A stretch of DNA of 5,158 bases from Pseudomonadota bacterium (GTDB lineage: Bacteria; Pseudomonadota; Gammaproteobacteria; Burkholderiales; Burkholderiaceae_B), in contig JAEYVD010000592.1 in assembly GCA_023432075.1 (NCBI GenBank), positions 1 through 5,158 on the forward strand, in the 5' to 3' direction. Positions 1 through 5,158 of the stretch are shown piece after piece (the first letter of the stretch is position 1; each line of letters opens with the position of its first letter). Below the pieces are notes generated by a model. It had not been told where the DNA came from. It worked only from the letters and a program-made list of their open reading frames with translations, and searched no databases. The position numbers and the translations under genes were made by a program.

Positions 1-2072
1 TGCACCTGGTAGCCGACCGGCGGCCCGTTCTCAAGGCGCGACAGGCGGCTGCGGATCGCGGGGAAGTCGCTGCGCAGCATCGGCGCCATCCACTGCGCGA
101 GCTTTTCGCGGTCTTCCACCGAATGCGTGGTGATGACGAGCTGGGCGAAGTTGGGCGTGGCAAGCTGCTGGTCCAGCGGCAGGTAGAAGCGCGGCGCGCC
201 GGTGCCCACGAAGCTGACCGAATGCGCGATCTCGGGCCGGCCCTCCAGCGCTTTTTCCAGACGCTCGACCTGGCGCAGCGTCGCGGCAAAGGACGCGCCT
301 TCCTGCAGGCGCACGTCCACCAGCAGTTCGCTGCGGTCGGAGCTGGGAAAGAACTGCTGCGGCACGAACTTGAAGCCCGCCATCGCCACGGCAAACACCA
401 GCACGGTGCCGGCCAGCACCAGATAGCGCCGGTCCACGCACCACGCCACCCAGCCGCGCAGGCGCTGGTAGAAGCGTGTGTTGTAGATGTCGTGCTCGTG
501 GTCGTGCGGCAGATGCGCCTCGCGCTTGCGTTCGGGCAAGAGACGGTAGCCCAGCAGCGGAATCAGCACCACGGCCGCGAACCATGAGGTGATGAGCGCA
601 ATGGCCGACACCTGGAAGATGGAGCGCGTGTACTCACCCGTGCTGGACTTGGCCAGCGCGATGGGCAGAAAGCCCGCCACGGTGACGAGGGTGCCGGTCA
701 GCATGGGAAAGGCGGTGCTGGTGTAGGCGAACGCGGCGGCGCGCGTCCGGTTCCAGCCTTGTTCCAGCTTCACCGCCATCATCTCGACCGCGATGATGGC
801 GTCGTCCACCAGCAGGCCCAGCGCCAGCACCAGCGTGCCCAGCGACACCTTGTGCAGGCCGATGCCGAACATCTCCATGAAGAGCGCCGTGATGGCCAGC
901 ACCACGGGGATGGAAATCACCACCACCATGCCGGTGCGCAGCCCCAGCGACACCAGGCTCACCGCCAGCACGATCGCCACGGCCTCCGCGACGGAGCGCA
1001 GGAAGTCGTCGACAGAATGCGACACGGCCGTGGGCATGCTGGACACTTCCGTCAGCGTGAGGCCCGCGGGAAGTTGCGCCTGCAATTCCTGGAACTTGGC
1101 GCCCAGCGACTTGCCCAGGCGCACCACGTCCTGGCCCGGCTGCATGGTGATGCCGATGCCCAGCACGGTGTCGCCCTGGAATCGCACCTGCTGGGCGGGG
1201 GGATCGTCGTACCCGCGGTGCAGGGTGGCGATGTCGCCCAGCCGGACGGACTTGCCGTTCACGCGGATCAGGGTGTCGGCCAGGGCGCGGCTGTTCGGGA
1301 ACTGGCCCGTGGGCCGCACGAAGATGCGGTCGTCCGCGGTGGTCAGCGTGCCCGCGCCCTGCACGGCGTTCTGGCTGTTGATCGCCTGCGCGATCTCCTG
1401 CGGGCTCACGCCCAGCCGGGTGAGCTGCGTGTTCGGGATCTCGATGTAGATGTGTTCGGGCTGATCTCCGAAGTAATCCACTTTCGCCACGCCCGGCACG
1501 CGCAGGAGCACGGTGCGCAGCTTGTCCGCGTAGTCGCGCAGCTGCGCGGGTGAGAAGCCGTCGCCTTGCAGCGTGTAGATATTGGTGTAGACGTCGCCGA
1601 ATTCGTCATTGAAGAACGGGCCCTGCACGCCTTGCGGCAGCGTGGCCCGCATGTCGCCCACCTTCTTGCGCACCTGGTACCACTGGTCGGCCACGGTGCT
1701 GGCCGGCGCCGAATCCTTCATCGTGTAGAAGATCAGGGATTCGCCGGGCCGCGAATAGCTGCGCAGGAAGTCCGTGTTGGCGGTCTCCTGGAGTTTCTTG
1801 GCGATGCGGTCGGTGACCTGCTCCTGGACCTGCTGCGCCGTGGCGCCGGGCCACAGGGTCTGGATGACCATGACGCGGAAGGTGAAGGGCGGGTCTTCCG
1901 ACTGCGCCAGCCGCGAATACGACAGCACGCCGAACAGCGTGACGAGCGTGATGATGAAGATGACGAGCGGCTGGTGCCGCAGGGCCCAGGCCGACAGGTT
2001 GAACCGGCCCTCTTCGTGGCGGTGGGCGTCTTGGCCAGCCTGCTGGCCGGCGTCCTGGCCGGGGGCGCTCAT
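1..2072 (-). CDS. RND (HAE1/AcrB-type) efflux permease, 3' end cut off by window edge
   Basis: Proton-driven inner-membrane pump subunit of a tripartite efflux complex. It reads open for 690 codons from the ATG at 2072 to the left edge; the family is usually about 1,020-1,050 residues, so roughly the last third is missing. Visible order: a hydrophilic Gln/His-rich N-terminus (1-30), TM1 (about 35-53), the first periplasmic porter region (54-345), TM2-TM6 (about 355-508), a cytoplasmic loop (509-548), TM7 (549-569) and the start of the second porter region. TM4 carries GLLVDDAIIAVE with D423 and D424, equivalent to the AcrB proton-relay pair D407/D408; the TM10-TM11 partners lie outside the window. 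The SEDPPFTF stretch after TM1 and the HKVSLGTL stretch before TM4 differ from AcrB and recall the TriC/MexK-like branch, from memory. The start overlaps the fusion-protein stop as ATGA, so the two are translationally coupled. Substrate unknown; the DD pair argues against a non-transporting homologue. Confidence 0.96.
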   Translation of the reverse strand, partial: MSAPGQDAGQQAGQDAHRHEEGRFNLSAWALRHQPLVIFIITLVTLFGVLSYSRLAQSEDPPFTFRVMVIQTLWPGATAQQVQEQVTDRIAKKLQETANTDFLRSYSRPGESLIFYTMKDSAPASTVADQWYQVRKKVGDMRATLPQGVQGPFFNDEFGDVYTNIYTLQGDGFSPAQLRDYADKLRTVLLRVPGVAKVDYFGDQPEHIYIEIPNTQLTRLGVSPQEIAQAINSQNAVQGAGTLTTADDRIFVRPTGQFPNSRALADTLIRVNGKSVRLGDIATLHRGYDDPPAQQVRFQGDTVLGIGITMQPGQDVVRLGKSLGAKFQELQAQLPAGLTLTEVSSMPTAVSHSVDDFLRSVAEAVAIVLAVSLVSLGLRTGMVVVISIPVVLAITALFMEMFGIGLHKVSLGTLVLALGLLVDDAIIAVEMMAVKLEQGWNRTRAAAFAYTSTAFPMLTGTLVTVAGFLPIALAKSSTGEYTRSIFQVSAIALITSWFAAVVLIPLLGYRLLPERKREAHLPHDHEHDIYNTRFYQRLRGWVAWCVDRRYLVLAGTVLVFAVAMAGFKFVPQQFFPSSDRSELLVDVRLQEGASFAATLRQVERLEKALEGRPEIAHSVSFVGTGAPRFYLPLDQQLATPNFAQLVITTHSVEDREKLAQWMAPMLRSDFPAIRSRLSRLENGPPVGYQV
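2025..2060 (-). repeat. Three tandem in-frame 12-bp repeats at the permease N-terminus
   Basis: On the minus strand three consecutive 12-mers read GGCCAGGACGCC, GGCCAGCAGGCT and GGCCAAGACGCC, encoding GQDA-GQQA-GQDA (residues 5-16). Units 1 and 3 differ by one silent base, so the repeat is visible at both DNA and protein level. The segment precedes TM1 on the cytoplasmic side and looks like a dispensable extension. Copy number could vary in frame between strains, but that is inference. Confidence 0.75.
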
Positions 2073-3262
2073 GACGCGAAGTCCTCGGGATGCAGCGGCG
2101 GCACCGGGCGCACCTTCTCGCCCGCCGACACCGTATGCACGCCTTGCCACACGACGCGCTCGCCGGCCGCTAATCCCTGCGACAACGTGACGGTACGCGC
2201 GTCGTAGCGCAGCACCTGCACGCGGCGCAGTTCCAGCGTGTCGGCCTCGGGCTTGACGATCCACACGGCCGGCTCGCGTCCGTCATGGAACAGGGCCGTG
2301 GCCGGCACGGTATAGGTGGTCTGTCCGTTGGCCTGGCGGTTGTCGAAACTGATGTTGGCCGTCATGCCCAGCCGGACCTCGGGCGAAGGCGACTCCAGGG
2401 TGAGCTTGGCACGGTAGGTGCGGCTTTGCGGATCGGCGGCCGGCGCGATCTCGCGCAGCACCGCCGTGAAAGTCTGGCCGGGCAAGGGGCCCAGCGTGAC
2501 AGTGGCGCGCTGGCCAATGTCCAGCCCGGCCAGCACGCTTTCGGGCACGTCGCACAGGGCGTCGATGTCGCCCGACCAGGCCAGCTGGTAGACGGGGGTG
2601 CCTGCCGCCACGTTCTGTCCGGTGTCGGCCTGTTCGGCGGTGATGACGCCCGCGTGATCGGCGTGCAGCGTCGTGTAATTGAGCTGATCGGCCGCCAGCG
2701 CCGCCTCCTGCGCGGCCTGGTCCCGCTGCGCAAGGGCCGAAGCATAAGCGTTGCGGGTCTGCTCGAGCTGGGTGGCGGCGATCAGATTCTCGCGCGCTTG
2801 CGCCCGATCGCGATCCAGTTGCTTGCGGGCGTAATCCAGCTGGTGCTGAGCCGCGGACAGCGCCGCGCGCGCGGCGGCCGCGTTCTTGGTCGCGTCGGCC
2901 GGATCCAGCTTGGCCAGGACTTGGCCGGGGGAAACGGTGTCGCCCAGCCGCACCTTGCGTTCGACGATCTTGCCGCCCACGCGGAACGACAGCGGCGTGC
3001 TGTAGCGCGCCTGCACCTCACCGGGCAGCGTCCAGGCCGGCAGGGCTTCGTCCGCCTGCGCGGGCATGGCGACGACGGGCCGCGGCGCCGGGGCGGGCGC
3101 TTCCTCGCGGCCGCACCCGGCCACGGTGGCGGCCAATGCGAGCACGGCGGATAACGCCATCAGGCGCGTCCGGCGGCGGGGCGGAAAAGCGGGAACGATC
3201 CGTGCTGCAGCAGCAACGGCATGGCGCGCGATGGGATGCGCGCCCGGGCCAAAACAATTCAC
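2069..3262 (-). CDS. RND periplasmic membrane-fusion (adaptor) lipoprotein, HlyD/AcrA type
   Basis: Adaptor that links the inner-membrane RND permease to an outer-membrane channel. It has 397 residues, normal for the family. A basic stretch (R29-R33) and a hydrophobic stretch (35-48) lead to a lipobox V47-A48-G49-C50, so C50 is the likely lipidated residue and an Ala/Pro linker follows. The barrel-sandwich half-motif SFRVGGKI...RLGDTVSPGQVLAKLDP sits at about 92-121. A long Ala/Gln/Arg-rich helical hairpin spans about 122-195, and the second lipoyl half HADHAGVITAEQADTGQNV follows from 199. Beta-barrel and membrane-proximal domains fill about 225-390. I chose the GTG at 3262 because it has a GAGG site 6 nt upstream. 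An ATG at codon 35 is possible but would remove all the basic residues before the hydrophobic core, which argues against it. It is the first gene of a two-gene or longer operon with the permease and is divergent from the TetR-type gene. Substrate cannot be read from the sequence. Confidence 0.95.
   Translation of the reverse strand: MNCFGPGAHPIARHAVAAAARIVPAFPPRRRTRLMALSAVLALAATVAGCGREEAPAPAPRPVVAMPAQADEALPAWTLPGEVQARYSTPLSFRVGGKIVERKVRLGDTVSPGQVLAKLDPADATKNAAAARAALSAAQHQLDYARKQLDRDRAQARENLIAATQLEQTRNAYASALAQRDQAAQEAALAADQLNYTTLHADHAGVITAEQADTGQNVAAGTPVYQLAWSGDIDALCDVPESVLAGLDIGQRATVTLGPLPGQTFTAVLREIAPAADPQSRTYRAKLTLESPSPEVRLGMTANISFDNRQANGQTTYTVPATALFHDGREPAVWIVKPEADTLELRRVQVLRYDARTVTLSQGLAAGERVVWQGVHTVSAGEKVRPVPPLHPEDFAS
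2082..2086 (-). promoter_or_regulatory. Ribosome binding site of the RND permease inside the fusion-protein gene
   Basis: GAGGA on the minus strand lies 9 nt before the ATG at 2072, within the last codons of the upstream fusion-protein gene. Together with the 4-bp ATGA overlap it fixes the permease start and supports coupled translation of the pair. Confidence 0.75.
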
Positions 3263-3268
3263 GAGACA

Positions 3269-3272
3269 CCTC
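3269..3272 (-). promoter_or_regulatory. Shine-Dalgarno supporting the GTG start of the fusion protein
   Basis: GAGG on the minus strand, 6 nt ahead of the GTG at 3262. It favours this non-ATG start over the in-frame ATG at codon 35, which has no comparable site in front of it. Confidence 0.6.
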
Positions 3273-3300
3273 GCTGCGCGGAAATGGGGCAGGAAAGGGA

Positions 3301-3313
3301 CGAGTCAGACTCG
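3301..3313. repeat. Perfect 13-bp palindrome in the pump operon leader
   Basis: CGAGTC-A-GACTCG: 6-bp arms around one central base. It lies just downstream of the predicted pump-operon transcription start (about 3318) and about 40 bp before the GTG. It differs in sequence from the TTGTAT/ATACAA half-sites, so if it is an operator it would be for another regulator. The single-base centre makes an RNA hairpin unlikely. Function unknown. Confidence 0.5.
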
Positions 3314-3320
3314 ATACGGA

Positions 3321-3362
3321 CTGAATTCTAATACAGTCTTGTATCTGAATACAAAATTGAAT
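3321..3362. promoter_or_regulatory. Nested operator array, likely bound by the divergent TetR-family protein
   Basis: The core is a perfect 16-bp dyad TTGTAT-CTGA-ATACAA (3339-3354). It shares its left half with a second dyad ATACA-GTCT-TGTAT (3331-3344). Imperfect half-sites of the same type continue on both sides: CTGAAT at 3321-3326 and TTGAAT at 3357-3362. Half-sites thus alternate in orientation and the dyad centres (about 3328.5, 3337.5, 3346.5 and 3355.5) are 9 bp apart. TetR-family proteins bind such dyads, and some, such as QacR, load two offset dimers on one operator. The array covers the predicted pump promoter and the -35 of the regulator gene, as expected for repression plus autoregulation. 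Which protein binds is inferred from position only. Confidence 0.65.
3325..3354 (-). promoter_or_regulatory. Predicted sigma70 promoter of the efflux operon
   Basis: On the minus strand TTGTAT (3354-3349) can serve as -35 and TAGAAT (3330-3325; five of six matches to TATAAT) as -10, separated by 18 bp. The predicted transcription start is near 3318, giving a leader of about 55 nt. The -35 is weak (three of six), as is common for a regulated promoter. The spacer and both boxes are covered by the half-site array, so repressor binding here would exclude RNA polymerase. Confidence 0.55.
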
Positions 3363-3387
3363 CTGAAATGCGCGCCGGTGCTAAACT
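3357..3387 (+). promoter_or_regulatory. Predicted promoter of the TetR-family gene (extended -10, leaderless)
   Basis: TTGAAT (3357-3362) is a possible -35. TGC-TAAACT (TG at 3379-3380, hexamer 3382-3387) resembles an extended -10; the spacer is 19 bp, slightly long, which the TG extension could offset. The expected transcription start, about 7 nt after the -10, falls at or next to the A of the ATG at 3394, which would make the mRNA leaderless. Confidence 0.5.
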
Positions 3388-3393
3388 CGCGCC

Positions 3394-4017
3394 ATGTCCA
3401 AAGTCCGCCTGACCCGAGAGCAAAGCCGAGATCAGACGCGCCAGCGCCTGCTTGACGCCGCGCAGTCGATTTTTCTGTCGAAGGGTTTCGTGGCCGCCAG
3501 CGTCGAAGACATTGCCGAGCAGGCGGGTTACACGCGCGGCGCGTTCTATTCCAATTTCAGCAGCAAGTCCGAGCTGTTCCTGCAACTGCTCAAGCGCGAC
3601 CACGAAAACGTCATGGCCGACATGCGCGCCATTTTCGAAGGCGGCGAGAGCCGGTCGCAGATGGAAGCGCGCGTGCTCGACTACTACAGCGCGCACTTTC
3701 GCGAAAACGACTGCTTCCTGCTGTGGATGGAAGGCAAGCTGCAGGCGGCGCGCGACCCGGACTTCCGCGTGGGATTTGTCGCCTGTCTGCGCGAATTGCG
3801 CGCGGCCACCACCGAATACATCCGCCAGTTCTCGGCGCAGGTGGGCACGCCGCTGCCGCTGCCGGCCGAACAGCTGGCGGTGGGCCTCTTGGCCCTGTCC
3901 GACGGCATGCAGTTCAGCGTTGCCTTCGACCCCCAGGCCGTCACGCCCGAAATGACCGAAGCCGTGCTGGCCGGATTCTTCCGCCGCGTGGTGTTCGGCG
4001 ACGCCAAGCCGGACTGA
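3394..4017 (+). CDS. TetR/AcrR-family transcriptional repressor
   Basis: A 207-residue cytoplasmic DNA-binding protein, a typical TetR-family length. The N-terminal domain is clear: helix 1 about 15-30 (TRQRLLDAAQSIFLSKGF), then the helix-turn-helix at about 36-55 with SVEDIAEQAGYTRGAFYSNF and the usual SKSELF after it. The C-terminal ligand-binding and dimerisation part (about 63-207) is all-helical in appearance and gives no ligand clue. There is no Shine-Dalgarno sequence in the correct window before the ATG (only a weak GGTG 13 nt away), which fits the leaderless start proposed above. An upstream alternative start is not favoured because the promoter-like elements sit immediately before this ATG. 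Placed back to back with the efflux operon across an operator-like array, it is most simply the local repressor of that operon and of itself, released by a pump substrate. A role on the downstream BCCT gene is possible but unsupported. Confidence 0.95.
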   Translation: MSKVRLTREQSRDQTRQRLLDAAQSIFLSKGFVAASVEDIAEQAGYTRGAFYSNFSSKSELFLQLLKRDHENVMADMRAIFEGGESRSQMEARVLDYYSAHFRENDCFLLWMEGKLQAARDPDFRVGFVACLRELRAATTEYIRQFSAQVGTPLPLPAEQLAVGLLALSDGMQFSVAFDPQAVTPEMTEAVLAGFFRRVVFGDAKPD

Positions 4018-4062
4018 GGCGGCGGGCCCGTAACTGAACGTTCCGATTTCAGACTCAGGTGA

Positions 4063-4090
4063 TTGTCAGCTTGGGTGCGCCCGTGATAGT
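4063..4090 (+). promoter_or_regulatory. Candidate promoter of the BCCT transporter gene
   Basis: TTGTCA (4063-4068; five of six matches to TTGACA) and GATAGT (4085-4090; four of six to TATAAT) are 16 bp apart, in the 149-bp gap after the regulator gene. The predicted start near 4097 would give a leader of about 70 nt. No terminator with a U-tract is visible after the regulator stop, so read-through from that gene is also possible. Confidence 0.4.
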
Positions 4091-4107
4091 AATACCGGCG
4101 GCGCACC
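4074..4107. repeat. Inverted repeat flanking the candidate BCCT -10 box
   Basis: GGTGCGCC (4074-4081) and GGCGCACC (4100-4107) are perfect 8-bp inverted arms separated by 18 nt that include the candidate -10. No run of T follows, so it is not an intrinsic terminator. The position would suit a regulator binding at the promoter. The half-sites do not resemble the TTGTAT/ATACAA array, so a different protein would be expected. Confidence 0.5.
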
Positions 4108-4111
4108 GGTC

Positions 4112-4153
4112 GTGCTGAGGGGGCCAACGCCACGTTCCATCACCCTCGGGCAC
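4112..4153 (+). other. Possible leader stem-loop next to the BCCT ribosome binding site
   Basis: GTGC (4112-4115) and GAGGG (4117-4121) can pair with GCAC (4150-4153) and CCCTC (4143-4147), giving a nine-pair helix with a small 1x2 internal loop and a 21-nt terminal loop. It ends one base before the AAGGAG site, so it could affect access to it. Such a helix can arise by chance in GC-rich sequence. Confidence 0.25.
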
Positions 4154-4159
4154 AAGGAG
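4154..4159 (+). promoter_or_regulatory. Strong Shine-Dalgarno of the BCCT gene
   Basis: AAGGAG, 7 nt before the ATG at 4167. It is the best ribosome binding site in the window and fixes the transporter start. Confidence 0.85.
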
Positions 4160-4166
4160 TGCATCC

Positions 4167-5158
4167 ATGACTTCGGAACCCCGACCAAGCACGACCATCC
4201 ATCGGCCCGTCTTCTATTCCGCGGCCGTCTTCACGTTGCTGCTGGTGGCCTTCGCCATCATTGCGCCCAAGGCCGCGCAGACCCTCTTCGAATCGATGCA
4301 GGCCTGGATCATCGGCAACGCCAGCTGGTTCTACATCCTGGTCGTCGCCATCATCCTGATCTCGGTCGCGTTCCTGGCGATCAGCCGGTACGGCGACATC
4401 AAGCTGGGTCCGGACCATAGCGAGCCCGATTACCGCAACTTCACCTGGTTCGCCATGCTCTTTTCCGCCGGCATGGGCATCGGCCTGATGTTCTTCGGCG
4501 TGGCCGAACCGGTCATGCACTTCGTGTCGCCGCCCGTGGGCGAGGGCGGCACCGTCGAGGCCGCGCGCGAGTCCATGAAGATCACCTTCTTTCACTGGGG
4601 GCTGCACGCCTGGGCGATCTACGCGGCGGTGGCGCTCACGCTGGCGTTTTTCAGCTTCCGCCACGGCCTGCCGCTGACCCTGCGCTCGGCGCTCTATCCG
4701 CTGATCGGCAACCGCATCCATGGCCCGATCGGCCATGCGGTCGACATCTTCGCCATCATCGGCACCGTGCTGGGCGTGGCAACCTCGCTGGGCCTGGGCG
4801 TCGCGCAGATGAACAGTGGCCTGAACCACCTGTTCGGCATTCCCGTCGGCGTCGTGCCGCAGATCGTGCTGATCGTCATCACCTGCGGACTGGCCACGTT
4901 GTCGGTGGCCAGCGGGCTGGACAAGGGCATCCGCTTCCTGTCGGAAGCCAACATGGTGCTGGCGGTGGTCCTGTTGTTGTTCGTGCTGACCGTTGGCCCC
5001 ACCGTGTTCCTCTTCCAGACGTTTGTGCAGAACACCGGCGCCTATCTGTCCGACATCGTCAACAAGACCTTCAACCTGTACGCCTACGAGCCGACCGACT
5101 GGCTGGGCGGCTGGACGTTGTTCTACTGGGGGTGGTGGATCGCCTGGTCGCCGTTCGT
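4167..5158 (+). CDS. betT: BCCT-family transporter, BetT type (choline/betaine/carnitine), 3' part outside window
   Basis: Secondary transporter for quaternary ammonium compounds such as choline or glycine betaine, in the inner membrane. The first 330 residues are present. E. coli BetT (recalled from memory) is about 680 residues, so roughly half is missing, including any long cytoplasmic C-terminal domain. Predicted TM1 about 15-33, TM2 53-73, TM3 92-117, TM4 139-161, TM5 190-213, TM6 229-249, TM7 259-285, with TM8 beginning near 317. Family marks: the glycine stretch AGMGIGLMFFGVAEP (101-115), a TM4 aromatic set W144/W149/Y152 with the same 5- and 3-residue spacing as BetP W189/W194/Y197, and the TM8 signature FYWGWWIAWSPF at 319-330. 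The segments GPIGHAVDIFAIIGT and DWLGGWTLFYWGWW closely follow E. coli BetT. Residue 106 is Gly, as in betaine carrier BetP, where E. coli BetT has Asp, so the symbol rests on overall similarity and substrate is uncertain. No betIBA genes are visible beside it. Confidence 0.93.
   Translation, partial: MTSEPRPSTTIHRPVFYSAAVFTLLLVAFAIIAPKAAQTLFESMQAWIIGNASWFYILVVAIILISVAFLAISRYGDIKLGPDHSEPDYRNFTWFAMLFSAGMGIGLMFFGVAEPVMHFVSPPVGEGGTVEAARESMKITFFHWGLHAWAIYAAVALTLAFFSFRHGLPLTLRSALYPLIGNRIHGPIGHAVDIFAIIGTVLGVATSLGLGVAQMNSGLNHLFGIPVGVVPQIVLIVITCGLATLSVASGLDKGIRFLSEANMVLAVVLLLFVLTVGPTVFLFQTFVQNTGAYLSDIVNKTFNLYAYEPTDWLGGWTLFYWGWWIAWSPF

Noticed and set aside
759..1553. Long plus-strand open frame (264 codons) opposite the permease gene
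   Set aside because: Its translation is rich in His, Arg and Gln with no family resemblance. The minus strand in this stretch encodes clear RND transmembrane and porter segments; long antisense frames are expected at this GC content.
2285..3154. Long plus-strand open frame (289 codons) opposite the fusion-protein gene
   Set aside because: It is low-complexity Gly/Arg/Gln-rich sequence lying exactly antisense to a well-supported adaptor protein, so it is a shadow.
3018..3269. Minus-strand 83-codon frame starting at a GTG just before the fusion-protein start
   Set aside because: It is out of frame with the adaptor and its product is Arg/Ala-rich without a recognisable domain. The GTG at 3262 gives the lipoprotein and adaptor motifs.
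3323..3328. GAATTC hexamer in the intergenic region as a distinct signal
   Set aside because: A lone 6-bp palindrome (EcoRI site) in an AT-rich patch; it is better explained as part of the overlapping half-site array and -10 box.
4018..4110. Rho-independent terminator after the TetR-family gene
   Set aside because: GGGCCC and the GGTGCGCC/GGCGCACC arms can pair, but none is followed by a run of T, so I do not call a terminator.
4140..4829. Minus-strand open frame (229 codons) opposite the BCCT gene
   Set aside because: His/Asp/Arg-rich shadow of the BetT-like reading frame. The plus frame has a strong ribosome site and diagnostic BCCT motifs.
3394..5158. A shared operon or functional unit of the repressor and the BCCT transporter
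   Set aside because: The 149-bp gap holds promoter-like elements and the two promoter regions have dissimilar inverted repeats. Adjacency alone is not evidence of a joint role.

Overview
The window is GC-rich apart from one AT-rich intergenic patch, is densely coded, and has leaderless or Shine-Dalgarno type starts. The protein sequences look like a betaproteobacterium of the Alcaligenaceae type (Achromobacter/Bordetella-like). That taxonomic call is an impression from codon usage and protein similarity recalled from memory, not a search.

Layout: positions 1-2072 (minus strand) hold the N-terminal two thirds of an RND-family inner-membrane efflux permease, which runs off the left edge. It overlaps by 4 bp (ATGA) with the upstream gene at 2069-3262 (minus), a periplasmic membrane-fusion lipoprotein. 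Positions 3263-3393 are a divergent regulatory region. It holds an AT-rich array of alternating TTGTAT/ATACAA half-sites that overlaps the predicted promoters on both sides. Positions 3394-4017 (plus) encode a TetR/AcrR-type repressor. A 149-bp spacer at 4018-4166 carries a candidate promoter and inverted repeats. It leads into a BCCT-family transporter of the BetT type (4167 to the right edge, plus), of which about the first half is present.

How the genes fit together: the permease and fusion protein are the inner-membrane and periplasmic parts of a tripartite drug/solute efflux pump. The outer-membrane partner is not in the window and may lie past the left edge or elsewhere. The divergent TetR-family gene is the likely local repressor of the pump and of itself. 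The BCCT transporter has its own strong ribosome binding site and probably its own promoter. Nothing in the sequence ties it functionally to the pump.

Novelty: the gene content is an ordinary efflux locus next to an osmolyte/quaternary-amine transporter. I see no undescribed system, mobile element, CRISPR array or RNA gene. The most interesting signals are regulatory: the nested operator array, a probable leaderless start of the repressor gene, and an inverted repeat around the candidate BCCT promoter.
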